A DNA stretch of 64,000 bases from Aurelia coerulea (GCA_039566865.1 CM076954.1:12486001-12550000), one strand, 5' to 3'; numbered from the stretch's first letter, positions 1-12,373 are shown. Notes: a model not told the origin generated them from the letters alone. Numbers and translations: made by a program.

Positions 1-1893
1 GTGCAAGACGAAATCAAAATCTAAAATGAAATCAAAAGTTAAATCATAAATGTAAGGCAAAAACTGTCAGCTTCAAGTCTTGGTGGATGCTTTGTTGGGA
101 GCCTCTTGTATGCACAGTAGATATTTCACAGAATAATCTCGTTTTCATGCTGAAATGGCCATGTGCAGAGCGAAATCGGTCATGCCCTAAGTGAAATCGC
201 TCATGCGCTAAGTGAAATCGCTCATGCGCTAAGTGAAATCGCTCATGCGCTAAGTGAAAAACAAATCGAGCGCGCTTATAAGAATAGCAGTAGGCCCACA
301 GTCGCTCGCGCCGAGTGTTCGGTTCGGTTCGCAACGGCAGGCTAACTTGAACTTGTGTCGCACGCACGTGTCAAGATGGTGACTAGGCCTACTGTCGCAG
401 CATCTTCAGTGAGTTATGCTTTTTACGTTTACTTCACGATGGTAGTTCTCAGTGTCAGTTGGAAGGGAACTTAACCATATTTTCACTCGTTAGGCCAGAG
501 GGAGCTTGGGGAATTTCATTCATTCAAAACAGCGTACGAACTGTTTTCAGAACAAAACGATGTTTATTGATTTTTCTTGAAAACAAAATGAATTTTTCCA
601 TACGTGTACGAGATTTTTTGGGAGTGAAATGTGAAATGTCTCTTTAGAGGGAAGCACCCTACTTCCAGGGAAGCACCCTATATTAGCCCTAGAAAACAAG
701 CCCGAAAACAAGGTGTTTGCCAGGAGCATCTTAGAGTTCGATGTATTCATCTTAAGTCCCTGTGCTTGGGGGGGGGGGGGTTAGTAATGCACTATCGACC
801 CCCACCCCCGGGAGATGACGGAGAATTAACGGGGAATATACCATGGAATGATAATTTAATTCTTGGTAGGAACCGAGGTAGATACAAAGAAAATGCCACA
901 CGAAAAGATGAAAGTGACAGAAAAATTCTCATCTTCCATTTTCTGTGAGCTGAACTTGCTTCTTCCCTGTAATCGAGGCCCATTCTACGGACCATCGCAG
1001 TAGCCATCGCAAAGCAATTAATATATCCTGCGGACCAAGCCTGAACACCGGAACCAAGAATTAAATTAATTCTTCGTCATCTCCCGGGGGTGGGGGTCGA
1101 TAGTGCATTACTAACCCCCGCCCCCCAAGCACAGGGACTTAAGATGAATACATCGAACTCTAAGATGCTCCTGGCAAACACCTTGTTTTCGGGCTTGTTT
1201 TCTAGGGCTAAAATAGGGTGCTTCCCTGGAAGTAGGGTGCTTCCCTCTAAAGAGACATTTCACATTTCGCTCCCAAAAAATCTCGTACACGTATGGAAAA
1301 ATTCATTTTGTTTTCAAGAAAAATCTATAAACATCGTTTTGTTCTGAAAACAGTTCGTACGCTTTTTTGAATGAATGAAATTCCCCAGGCTCCCTCTGGC
1401 CTAACGAGTGAAAATATGGTTAAGTTCCCTTCCAACTGACACTGAGAACTACCATCGTGAAGTAAACGTAAAAAGCATAACTCACTGAAGATGCTGCAAC
1501 AGTAGGCCTAGTCACCATCTTGACACGTGCGTGCGACACAAGTTCAAGTTAGCCTGCCGTTGCGAACCGAACCGAACACTCGGCGCGAGCGACTGTGGGC
1601 CTACTGCTATTCTTATAAGCGCGCTCGATTTGTTTTTCACTTAGCCCATGAGCGATTTCACTTAGCGCATGAGCGATTTCACTTAGCGCATGAGCGATTT
1701 CACTTAGGGCATGACTGATTTCGCTCTGCACATGGCCATTTCAGCATGAAAACGAGATTTTTCTTTGAAATATCTACTGTGCACACAAGAGGCTCCCAAC
1801 AAAGCATCCACCAAGATTTGAAGCTGACAGTTTTTGCCTTACATTTATGATTTAACTTTTGATTTCATTTTAGATTTTGATTTCGTCTTGCAC
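1..1893. repeat. Long inverted repeat (palindrome), left arm cut by window edge
   Basis: Base 1 onward is the reverse complement of the sequence ending at 1893. The arms run roughly 1-872 and 1044-1893, with a spacer of about 170 bp centred near 947. Both arms contain the same landmarks in mirrored order: the 21-bp minisatellite, a G-run next to the TAGTAATGCACTATCGACCC segment, and the same short ORFs on opposite strands. Since the match begins at base 1, the left arm probably continues outside the window. The right arm is also the head of the tandem array that follows. No protein is recognisable; the ORFs here are repeat-encoded. Confidence 0.9.
179..259. repeat. 21-bp minisatellite (left arm)
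   Basis: Near-identical 21-bp units of the CTCATGCGCTAAGTGAAATCG type occur about four times. The same array appears inverted at about 1637-1716, and shorter versions occur near 3350-3410 and 5033-5095. A 21-bp period keeps one frame open, which explains the repetitive short ORFs; I see no evidence of a real protein. Confidence 0.85.
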
Positions 1894-3180
1894 ATTTTAA
1901 TTTTTTATTTATTTCGTATTGGGATTTCTGTTTACATTTGGATTTCATCTTGCTTTAGATTTGGTGTTGGGTGTCACATTCCCATTTCGAATTAGGATTT
2001 CCGTTTGTCATTTTCGTTTAATCTCCATCTCGGCTTTCAATTTTTGATTTGATTTCATCTTGTCTTTTTTATTTATGATTCAAATAAGAATTAGGATTTC
2101 GTTTTATATTTCGATTTCGACTTGCATATCTTCTTTTCCTTGTGGATTGGATATTGTGTTTGCATTTTGATTTCGTCTTGTAAATTTATTTTAGATTATG
2201 CTTTTTATTTTGATTCCGATTTCATTTTGTGTTGTTTTCTGCATTTAATATTGTCTCGTGATTTCAAAATGCATTTTATTTTTTCGAATAGAGCATTTAT
2301 ACAAGTTTATGATTTCGTTTTGTCGGATTTAATTTCCAAGTGTGGTTTTTATTTTATGATTTAGTTTTGGCCTTAATCACACTTCATATGTTCTCGTATT
2401 CCATTCATCTACACATGGCTTTTGCAGGTTGCCTACGCAGTGGTGGCGGCAATAGCTTACTTTCTGAAAATCACTTACTTTAATGAAGGGATAATTTTCT
2501 GGGGTTAAAAATGTCGACACTGTGGGGGGCAAAGTCTAGGGATCGGGGGGCAATTGCCCCCCCAGTTTTAATGTTAAAAAAGGCCCTGAATAAATCTAAT
2601 ATTCCCCGTTAATTCTCCGTCATCTCCGGGGATGGGGGTCGATAGTGCATTAATAACCCCCCAAGCACAGGGACTTAAGATGAAAACATCGAACTCTAAG
2701 ATGCTCCTGGCAAAAACCTTATTTTTGGGCTTGTTTTCTAGGGCTAAAATATTTTGACCCCTCTCTAATATACCTTTGTGTATGGATTAGACATGGAACA
2801 GGCTATTTGGAAGTAGGGTGCCTCCCTCTCAAGGGACATTTCACTCCCAAAATATCTCGTACACTTGGCAAAAATCATTTTGTTTTCAAGAAAATCCATA
2901 AAAATCGTTTTGTTCTGAAAACAGTTCGTACGCTTTTTTGAATGAATGAAATTCCCCAAACTCCCTCTGGCCTAACGAGTGAAAATATGGTTGATTTCCC
3001 TTCCAGCTGACACTGAGAACTACCATTGTGAAGTGAACGTAAAAAGCATAACTCACTGAAGATGCTGTGACAGTAGGCCTAGTCACCATCTTGACACGTG
3101 CTTGCGACGGACACAAGTTCAAGTTAGCCTGCCGTTGCGAACCGAACCGAACACTCAGCGGAGGCTCAGCGCGAGCGACT

Positions 3181-3316
3181 GTGGGCCTGTGGGCCTGTGG
3201 GCCTGTGGGCCTGTGGGCCTGTGGGCCTGTGGGCCTGTGGGCCTGTGGGCCTGTGGGCCTGTGGGCCTGTGGGCCTGTGGGCCTGTGGGCCTGTGGGCCT
3301 GTGGGCCTGTGGGCCT
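3181..3316. repeat. 8-bp minisatellite GTGGGCCT, 17 copies
   Basis: Seventeen perfect copies of GTGGGCCT lie in unit 2 of the array. Unit 1 has a single copy at the same place. The 8-bp period has no stop codon in any frame on either strand, so it opens overlapping ORFs that repeat an eight-residue word. I regard these as by-products of the repeat. Confidence 0.95.
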
Positions 3317-4871
3317 ACTGCTATTCTTATAAGCGCGCTCGATTTGTTTTCACTTAACGCATGAGCGATTTCACTTAGCGCATGAGCGATTTCACTTAGG
3401 GCATGACTGATTTCGCTCTGCACATGGCCATTTCAGCATGAAAACGAGATTATTTTTGAAATATCTACTGTGCACACAAGAGGCTCCCAACAAAGCATCC
3501 ACCAAGACTTGAAGCTGACAGTTTTTGCCTTACATTTATGATTTAACTTTTGATTTCATTTTAGATTTTGATTTCGTCTTGCACATTTTAATTTTTTATT
3601 TATTTCGTATTGGGATTTCTGTTTACATTTGGATTTCATCTTGCTTTAGATTTGGTGTTGGGTGTCACATTCCCATTTCGAATTAGGATTTCCGTTTGTC
3701 ATTTTCGTTTAATCTCCATCTCGGCTTTCAATTTTTGATTTGATTTCATCTTGTCTTTTTTATTTATGATTCAAATAAGAATTAGGATTTCGTTTTATAT
3801 TTCGATTTCGACTTGCATATCTTCTTTTCCTTGTGGATTGGATATTGTGTTTGCATTTTGATTTCGTCTTGTAAATTTATTTTAGATTATGCTTTTTATT
3901 TTGATTCCGATTTCATTTTGTGTTGTTTTCTGCATTTAATATTGTCTCGTGATTTCAAAATGCATTTTATTTTTTCGAATAGAGCATTTATACAAGTTTA
4001 TGATTTCGTTTTGTCGGATTTAATTTCCAAGTGTGGTTTTTATTTTATGATTTAGTTTTGGCCTTAATCACACTTCATATGTTCTCGTATTCCATTCATC
4101 TACACATGGCTTTTGCAGGTTGCCTACGCAGTGGTGGCGGCAATAGCTTACTTTCTGAAAATCACTTACTTTAATGAAGGGATAATTTTCTGGGGTTAAA
4201 AATGTCGACACTGTGGGGGGCAAAGTCTAGGGATCGGGGGGCAATTGCCCCCCCAGTTTTAATGTTAAAAAAGGCCCTGAATAAATCTAATATTCCCCGT
4301 TAATTCTCCGTCATCTCCGGGGATGGGGGTCGATAGTGCATTAATAACCCCCCAAGCACAGGGACTTAAGATGAAAACATCGAACTCTAAGATGCTCCTG
4401 GCAAAAACCTTATTTTTGGGCTTGTTTTCTAGGGCTAAAATATTTTGACCCCTCTCTAATATACCTTTGTGTATGGATTAGACATGGAACAGGCTATTTG
4501 GAAGTAGGGTGCCTCCCTCTCAAGGGACATTTCACTCCCAAAATATCTCGTACACTTGGCAAAAATCATTTTGTTTTCAAGAAAATCCATAAAAATCGTT
4601 TTGTTCTGAAAACAGTTCGTACGCTTTTTTGAATGAATGAAATTCCCCAAACTCCCTCTGGCCTAACGAGTGAAAATATGGTTGATTTCCCTTCCAGCTG
4701 ACACTGAGAACTACCATTGTGAAGTGAACGTAAAAAGCATAACTCACTGAAGATGCTGTGACAGTAGGCCTAGTCACCATCTTGACACGTGCTTGCGACG
4801 GACACAAGTTCAAGTTAGCCTGCCGTTGCGAACCGAACCGAACACTCAGCGGAGGCTCAGCGCGAGCGACT

Positions 4872-4999
4872 GTGGGCCTGTGGGCCTGTGGGCCTGTGGG
4901 TCTGTGGGCCTGTGGGCCTGTGGGCCAGTGGGCCTGTGGGCCTGTGGGCCTGTGGGCCTGTGGGCCTGTGGGCCTGTGGGCCTGTGGGCCTGTGGGCCT
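4872..4999. repeat. 8-bp minisatellite GTGGGCCT, 16 copies
   Basis: This is the unit 3 counterpart. It has one copy fewer than unit 2 and two variant copies (GTGGGTCT, and GTGGGCCA within the array). The one-copy difference shifts the offset between units from 1,691 to 1,683 downstream of the array. Confidence 0.94.
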
Positions 5000-5757
5000 A
5001 CTGCTATTCTTATAAGCGCGCTCGATTTGTTTTCACTTAACGCATGAGCGATTTCACTTAGCGCATGAGCGATTTCACTTAGGGCATGACTGATTTCGCT
5101 CTGCACATGGCCATTTCAGCATGAAAACGAGATTATTTTTGAAATATCTACTGTGCACACAAGAGGCTCCCAACAAAGCATCCACCAAGACTTGAAGCTG
5201 ACAGTTTTTGCCTTACATTTATGATTTAACTTTTGATTTCATTTTAGATTTTGATTTCGTCTTGCACATTTTAATTTTTTATTTATTTCGAATTGGGATT
5301 TTCTGTTGACATTTTGTCACATTCCCATTTCGAATTAGGATTTCCGTTTGTCATTTTCGTTTAATCTCCATCTCGGCTTTTTATTTTTGATTTGATTTCA
5401 TCTTGTCTTTTTTATTTATGATTCAAATAAGAATTAGGATTTTGTTTGATATTTCGATTTCGTCTTGCATATCTTTCTTTCCTTGTGGATTGGATTTTGT
5501 GTTTGCATTTTGATTTCATCTTGTAAATTTATTTTAGATTATGTTTTTATTTTGATTCCGATTTCATTTTGTGTTTTTTCTGCATTCATTATTGTCTCGT
5601 GATTTCGAAATGCATTTCATTTTTTCGAATAGAGCATTTATACGAGTTTATGATTTCGTTTTGTCGGATTTAATTTCCAAATGTGGTTTTAATTTTATGA
5701 TTTAGTTTTGGCCTCAATCACACTTCATACACTTGGCTTCAAGGCAACAAACTTTGA

Positions 5758-5789
5758 TTCAAGTAGTTCAAGTAGTTCAAGTAGTTCAT
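5758..5789. repeat. 9-bp microrepeat at array/LINE junction
   Basis: About three and a half copies of TCAAGTAGT lie exactly where the tandem array ends and LINE-derived sequence begins. In the LINE frame they read as poly-serine, which is an artefact of the junction. Confidence 0.8.
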
Positions 5790-7161
5790 CGATTGTGTGC
5801 AGAATTATGGAGAAAATAATCAAAGAAGCAATCGTTGATCATTTTCTTACGAACAACCTATTTTCGCCAGATCAGTATGGATTTAGACAGTTCAGATCAT
5901 GTTTATTACAACTACTTGAAGCGTTAGAAGACTGGACATCTTATCTCGACAAAGGTGACCACATTGACATTATTTATTTCGATTTCTCGAAAGCATTTGA
6001 CTCGGTATCGCACAAACTATTATTAACAAAACTCGAAGTGTACGGTATTAGCGGAAAGCTATACGATTGGATTGCGAACTTTTTAAAAAATCGAAGACAA
6101 AGAGTCGTCCTTAACGGATGTAAATCAGATTGGGTAAAAGTTACCAGCGGAGTCCCCCAAGGTAGCGTTCTTGGACCTTTGTTGTTTTTAATTTTCTTTA
6201 ATGACCTACCAAGACATACTAAACTCTGCAAAATAAAAATGTTTGCAGACGATATCAAATTATACTCCAAGGTAAAAGATAATCATGCCCGTATTCAGTA
6301 CGATATATCGAAAGTATGCGACTGGTCTAAAAAGTGGCAGCTACCGTTGAATTCACAAAAATGTAAAGAATTACGACTTGGCATCAACAAAGGCAGTGCA
6401 GAGGCTTACATCTTGTCTTCTCATGACGATACGGAAACAAATATATCGAGAGTTGAAGAAATGAAAGACCTTGGAGTGGTAATTGATAGCAAGCTAAAGT
6501 TCGATAAACATATTGCAGAAATATCTAAAAAAAGCCACAGGAGTGCTCGCATCAATCAAGAGAACACTGACTTACATAGACAGAAACGTGTTCATTGGTC
6601 TTTACAAGAGTCTCGTCAGACCTTTGCTAGAAACATCCGTCTCCGTATGGAACCCGTATATGGTTAAACACATAAAACAACTAGAGGCCGTTCAAAGAAG
6701 AGCAACAAAGCTTGTTCGCGGCATCAACCAATTATCATATAATGAAAGATTACAAGCTTTAAGATTACCGACTCTTCAGTATAGGAGAAAGCGCGGTGAC
6801 ATGATAACAACTTACAAAATATTTCATGGCCTCGTTGACACTGACCCCTCAAAGTTCTTCAAGATCAACGACAATAAGACAAGGGGTCATAAATACAAAA
6901 TAGTGTTGAACAAATGCAGATTAGATGTGAGAAAGAACTTTTATTCTCAGCGAATAATAAAAGATTGGAACTGCTTGCCAGCTAACATCGTCGAAGCAAA
7001 GGATGTAATAACGTTCGAAAAACTCTTTGACCGCCTACACGGGGATTCAAAATTCGAATTCAAACTAAACTAGATTAGTAGTCATAGACAATCAGGGTTT
7101 TATAGGCCTTGGCCTTCCAGCCCCTTAAACAACATTTATTATTATTATTATTATATTATTA
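5790..7161 (+). pseudogene. LINE A: 5'-truncated CR1/jockey-like reverse transcriptase
   Basis: The RT part of a non-LTR retrotransposon ORF2, with no endonuclease. The first frame (to 6667) shows the RT core in order: the FDFSKAFDSVSH block with the first catalytic Asp (about 6000), GVPQGSVLGPLLF, and the FADD catalytic box near 6242-6253. A frameshift near 6520-6540 moves the C-terminal domain into a second frame (6513-7073). The stop at 7071-7073 is followed by a short 3' UTR and an (ATT)n tail at about 7134-7161. Truncation and frameshift make it a dead copy. CR1/jockey-type assignment rests on the FADD box and C-terminal style; the exact clade is uncertain. Confidence 0.9.
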
Positions 7162-7328
7162 AAATCTCTTTGAATGTTGCGAAAACAAATTCCATGTTAG
7201 TTTCCACTAAGCAAAAGCATAACATCCTCAAAAATCGAAATGAGGATTTGGATTTGAAAATTCGTGACGATGAGCTCAAAGTAATCCAAAAAACTAAATA
7301 CCTTGGTGTGCAGATTGATAACTATCTT

Positions 7329-7631
7329 CAGGACCGTCGAGAGGGGGAGGGGGTTAGCCAGGGTAGTTACCAGGGGGCCCGGGGCGTTTGGGGGCCCGCA
7401 AAAAATAGGGTATGTATTTTTTCTTTGTTGTAGTTTTCTTTCCAGAACATTTTCAGACCCGCAGGCCCACTGAGATTCCAAATGAAATCTAAAAGCAGCG
7501 TTTTACCAGTGTATAGGAGGGCGTGGCCCAAGGATAAAAGGGTATGGTTCAAATAATTTCCGGCGCCTTCGGTGCCGGGGGCCCTCTTTCTTCCCTGACC
7601 CTGGGGCCCAGCCCCTCTCTCGACGGCCCTG
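7329..7631. mobile_element. hAT-type MITE, 8-bp TSD
   Basis: The terminal inverted repeats are CAGGACCGTCGAGAG and its partner ending CGACGGCCCTG. They are flanked by ACTATCTT (7321-7328) and ACTCTCTT (7632-7639), an 8-bp duplication with one mismatch. TIRs starting CAGGG with an 8-bp duplication are typical of hAT elements. It interrupts LINE B. There is no transposase ORF. Confidence 0.88.
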
Positions 7632-7700
7632 ACTCTCTTAACTGGAAAGAACACATCAAGACTGTTTCTACTGAAGTCTCTAGAGCTATTGGCTTTTTAA

Positions 7701-8429
7701 CCCTATTCTACCCGGGCTCCTAGGGTCAGACCACTGCCCGGGGGGGGGGCAAAAAATGCCCCCCCTAATTATCTCCAAAACCATAACTAGTATGCCATTG
7801 TAACTTTGCACAATAGTAAGTACATAAATTAGGAGTCTAATTACAGATTTTAATGCTAATTAGTCACGTGGTTCGTTGCCAAGCGACCAAACAATGGGAC
7901 CATGTCAGATATAAGCTTCAGTACTGAAAACACAAAAAGTGCTAATTAATTAAAATTGAATATATGAAAACCTCAATAAACTACTTAAAAATGAAGAGAA
8001 TATGTTTATCCATCGATTTATATCAAAATTTGAAAATTTTGTCTTTCTTTATTAGAGATATGACGTCATCAATTTGCATGACGTCATGGAATCTATAATT
8101 TGCTGATGTCAGCAAATATGAATAATGTATATATCAAATGAAAGTACTTTGCATGGGGAATCGTTTGGTACCAATCACAACTTTATCAAGCTTAAGACAA
8201 AGGAATTATGACTGTTTTTGTGATTTTCTTTGTGACTACTTTCCAAATATGGGTATCTACTGGTCACGTGACTTAAATTATGACAATGAAAAGTCTAAAA
8301 TTTAATTGCCAATTAAAAATTAGGAAAAGTCATGGATGTTTCAGCTCATTTTTCTATTTCCTCTCTGTTTTATAATCAAAAGTTTGGTTGGGGGGGCATT
8401 TTTTGCCCCCCCCCCCGGGTACAATAGGG
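7701..8429. mobile_element. piggyBac-like MITE, TTAA target
   Basis: The ends are CCCTATTCTACCCGGG and its inverted partner CCCGGGTACAATAGGG, flanked on both sides by TTAA (7697-7700 and 8430-8433). CCC termini with a TTAA target are the piggyBac hallmark. G- and C-runs lie just inside the ends. It is non-autonomous and interrupts LINE B. A related, oppositely oriented copy is at 57559-58255. Confidence 0.85.
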
Positions 8430-9201
8430 TTAAAGCATGCCAAAAGTTTCCTACCGCAGGAAACTCTGAAGACTCTTTACACAGGTATTGTCGAGCCACA
8501 CTTTCGATATTGTTGCTCTGTGTGGGGTTGTGCCGGATCGACTGAGCTGAATCAGTTGCAAAAACTTCAAAACCGAGCTGCTAGAATTATAACCAATAGC
8601 AGTTTTGACACCCCAAGTAGACCACTTATTGACAGGCTGGGTTGGAAGACCATTGAAGAACTTATAGCTGGTGAATCTAAAACAATGGTCTTCAAGTCCC
8701 TGCATGAACTGGCTCCGCAATACCTGTGTGACCTCTTCACCCGAAACTCAATGTGCTCTTTGTATGTCCTGCGTAATACAGAGACAGATTTAAGACTTCC
8801 CAAGAAAAAGTCAAGTAATGGGCAAAAATGCTTTTCTTATCGAGGAGCAAAAATATGGAATGACCTTCCTGCTGAAACCAAACAGGCACCTTCCCTAAAT
8901 AGTTTTATTTAAACAGTCTATTTAGAAGTTAGTGTTTCCTTTCTTTTATCTTAAACTTTGTAAAATGTTATTAGGTTTTTATAGTTATGGTTTTTATTGT
9001 ATTTAATGTTAGTGTATTTAATATAGTCCTTTGTAATTTTATATCGTAAGTAGTGTTTACAGCTCCGGCTGAAGGGCAACCCTCCTTAAAGAATCAAATA
9101 TCAAAATATCAAAATATCAAAGTGTATCAAACTCCATTCATGTGAGCAAGTCGTGGGCAAATGCAAGTCGATACCAAATCATTCCCCTGTTCGTTTACTG
9201 C

Positions 9202-10683
9202 CAGGGGCGCAAATGAGGGGGGTGTGGGGGGTGTGACACCCCCCAATAATTTCATAACTCGGTCCTAATCGCTATTTTATAGTCATAAAATCGGTCCCGA
9301 TCCGGCTCTAAACTTAAACCTGAATTTTTCAGGACGTCGATACTCAAAATGCAAAGATTTATGTGTTAGCTGTCTTTTCTTTTTTCGTAGAAACTAAGTT
9401 TACAGAAAGAAATCTTCGAGATTCCTTCAAAACCGTAGAGAGAATGGCTGGGTATAAGTCGGGTAAGGGATGCCTTCTGAGCCAAAGTAGAGGATGTTTC
9501 TTCAACAATTTTCTTCGTGCTCCGATTTTTTAGCACCTCTCTTCAGGGAATCAGTAGAGTCTGCACGCAGGCTAGGATTTTTAGGATAACTACCGGGTGC
9601 GCCAAAATAAACTATGCACGTTTGGCAGGCCACAATAAATCGTACACTGGACCGATTTTGAAGATTTATGACTTCTTCGTTAGCAGAAAGCCTGAATTAG
9701 ATACTGGGATTTTTTGCAAATTTTTTTCATTTTCAGTTTTTAGAGTTAGAAGCGAGTTTCCTAAGATTTTTGTTTTCGAAAACATCGAAAACGATCAAAA
9801 CATCGATCAAAATTTTCTAAAGAATCGACATGAATGGACAAAGAGGGAACTTTTTCGTGGTGACTTCCCGACTTGCGATCTAAAAATCGACCAATTGTAA
9901 TCTGCTGTACGAGAGTTCGTACTGAACCCCCAAATCCCCCTGAAAACATTTTCTCTTTGTTTATTCATGCTGGATCTTTTAAAATTTGATCGACGTTTTT
10001 TTTATCGTTTTCAATATTTTCGAAAACGAACATTTAAGAAACTCGCTTCTAGCTCTTAAAACTAAAAAAGGAAAAATTTGCAAAAAGTCTTAGAATCTAA
10101 TTCAGGCTCTCTGCTAAACATTAAGTCATAAATCTTCAAAATCGGTCCAGTGTTCAATTTATTGTGGCCTGCCAAACGTGCATAGTTTATTTTGGCGCAC
10201 CTGGTATCACAAAACTATCAAGGTTTCCTCGCTGCTAATGGCAAGCATGATATTGGGAGATACATTTTAAGCGAAAGTAAAGGGTGTGGCCCCAAAAAAA
10301 TTCCTGGCCCCCAGGCCCATGCATTTCCCTGCCTCCCTCTTAATTTACCCTGGCCACGCCACTTATTGATTCCATATGAGCAAGTGTGCATGCCTAAAAA
10401 CATGGCTATTCTGTGAAGCTTTCACTGGATCATTCAGGGCAGATGGCTAAGTTGCTAGCCAGAGACAACTTGATATCGAAAACTGTTTGTTTAATTCCGT
10501 TTCGATCGTTGGGAAAACACTATGTCTGTTATAGTTGTATTTTCGGTAAATTACGGCAGATAGGAAAACTTTATTTTTCATACATTTGCAACAACATTTA
10601 TTTCGCAAAAATGGGTCTCGCGTGGAAGAAACTCGGTCCTTTGAACACACACCCCCCTCAAAAAATTTGCATTTGCGCCCCTG
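9202..10683. mobile_element. hAT-like non-autonomous element with nested MITE
   Basis: The termini are CAGGGGCGCAAATG and CATTTGCGCCCCTG. The flanks are TTTACTGC (9194-9201) and TTTACTCG (10684-10691), a degraded 8-bp TSD. The inner ends are G- and C-rich. The interior has no transposase and carries a mariner-like MITE at 9591-10206. Confidence 0.85.
9591..10206. mobile_element. Mariner-like MITE, TA target (copy 1)
   Basis: It begins TACCGGGTGCGCCAAAATAA and ends with the inverted form TTATTTTGGCGCACCTGGTA. Most of its length is palindromic, and the flanking dinucleotide is TA. A sister copy lies at 59870-60465. ORFs inside belong to the repeat. Confidence 0.88.
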
Positions 10684-12373
10684 TTTACTCGTGTCAGTCA
10701 TGAGAGATCGTTTTGATTTAAGGAGTCAAGACTGAGTTCTGACCATTTGAAGATGCTATCGTGCTGCATTTTCTATGAGCGTCTTTATTTCTTTACGAGC
10801 TACCACACCATCGAGACATATTTTCGATGGGCCATTTTACAAAGCTTGGAGAAACCATAGAGCTTCGATGTTTTGCTTTAATCGAGGAACTGAACAAGAT
10901 GGGGGTATCGAAAGTATAAAGGGTGTGTATTTAATTTCGAAAGTTATAATTTCAGGGAGAGGAGGGCAAATACGAAAAAATAATTAGGAGGAGAGAAGAC
11001 GGGGTTTCCTTTTTCCTCCTCCCTCTTTCCTTCTTGTTTCCTTCCCCCTCCCTCCCTAGCTTACTGAGCAGATCTGGCACGCAGGGCAGCTAAAAGGAAA
11101 AAATTGGTCATTTCAAAAATTCATTCATCAATCATTATTGCGCATCAATCATTTTCGCTTCAGGCCATGGTCTATGTTCAGGCCAGGGATAAGTAAGGGA
11201 TCTATTTCTGGCAAGAAGCTTAGAAGCTAATCCGTTTCTGCAAGCGTATGGAAATGAGTCGTAGCTGTAGCGTTATCAGTTTAGGCAAAAAGCGAAACTA
11301 CCACATGTAAGTATGTAATGTAATTGAGTCGAAGGATAAAAAATAAAGAAAACAGCCCCTACATATACTATTGAAATTCTAAAAGCTGCGACAGAACTGT
11401 CTATCAACAATCCTGAGAATGCAGCATTGCTCTCGACTCTGAGACATGAACTTTGTTTTCTTTTCTTTCGTGAAAACTTTTCCTTCAATGACAACCTCTG
11501 GATGGACCATTATGGAAAAAAGGTTGCACTGACCTTTTAATGCTATCCCTGCCATTTCAAACTGGGGTGTCTTAGATTACATTCTTAACTTATACATTCG
11601 CATTATATTGTACACTTGTAATTAGGCCTTCTTAGATTTACTTTACATTTAGTTTTAATTTAGTTACTTTAATGACAAATTTACATAATACATACATACA
11701 TACATACATGCCCATGGCCGTTAGTTTTTACCTCCCTGATTTAACCTGCATCTCATGAACATGAACTTGTGATCATGGCAAGAAGTATGTTGTCATTATA
11801 GAGAGGGAATGTAGTCTAACGATCTAACAATCATGCTAACCTTTGATTTTGTGCCTTACTTGTACAAAATCGACCATAGAGGTTCAGAATTCTCCCGGTA
11901 CCTTGTTAAATTTTGACCGGAAGTGTCATTTTTGATGACGTCAATTATTATTATTATCAATGGTGGTAGTTAATGGTGGCTTGGTTTAATATCATTATTA
12001 TTATTATTGTTAATTTCCTTAGATGCCTACCAAAACAAAAATAAAATCATTATTAAGCACAGAGTAAAATGGTTCTAATTAGTTTAACAATAAACGAAAT
12101 CTAAATGTACATCTGATACAATATTTACATAGGCGAGTTTTGAAAGTAAATAAAACAAGATTAATTCAAGAACCCAACCTGCTACGAACGTTTTGCATAA
12201 TCGGCAGTTGCATTCATCGCCCTTCCACTCCTTTATGCGTCAGATTTGGCAAAGTTGTAGATAAAAGATGGAACGAAACAAAATCGAACATTTTTCGAGT
12301 TGGGAGATAAATCCACTTTTCTGAAATCAGCAAAAAGATTTGAACTAGGATTTGCGAAACCAGGACTGACGGA
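10684..12373. other. Non-coding stretch, no gene seen
   Basis: I find no protein-like ORF or RNA gene. It holds a short (ACAT)n run near 11687-11709 and ATT-rich microsatellite patches near 11945-12010. Confidence 0.6.

Larger units (their letters stand above)
1044..5735. repeat. Three-unit tandem array (units about 1.5-1.7 kb)
   Basis: Units start at about 1044, 2608 and 4299, each at a CTCCGTCATCTCC-GGG-type segment. Unit tails are AT-rich with many GATTTCGT/TTGATTTC motifs. Sequence near 1780-3465 recurs at a constant 1,691-bp offset: landmarks at 2122, 2765, 2886 and 3102 recur at 3813, 4456, 4577 and 4793. The head of unit 1 and the tail of unit 3 are visibly more diverged. That pattern points to a recent tandem duplication whose breakpoints lie inside the units. 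No coding function seen. Confidence 0.88.
7162..9122 (+). pseudogene. LINE B: 3' part of a CR1-like ORF2, split by two MITEs
   Basis: Three separated segments form one reading: 7170-7328, about 7640-7700, and 8434-8912. They encode the thumb/C-terminal region of an RT (KYLGVQID; EPHFRYCCSVWG; LQKLQNRAARIIT; GAKIWNDLP). Removing the MITEs at 7329-7631 and 7701-8429 with one copy of each target duplication restores continuity of the frame. The 3' UTR ends near 9063-9122 in a TATCAAAA-type tail. It begins right after the (ATT)n tail of LINE A and is 5' truncated. It is a non-functional relic. Confidence 0.9.

Noticed and set aside
3067..3357. ORFs of 76-96 codons with repeated GLWACGPV-type words (also at 4758-5047 and on the minus strand)
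   Set aside because: They come entirely from an 8-bp repeat that lacks stops in all frames; no start context, splice signal or conserved flank supports translation.
9517..9900. 127-codon ORF in the first mariner-like MITE
   Set aside because: Its interior lies in the palindromic MITE, and the sister copy at 59870-60465 does not keep the frame.
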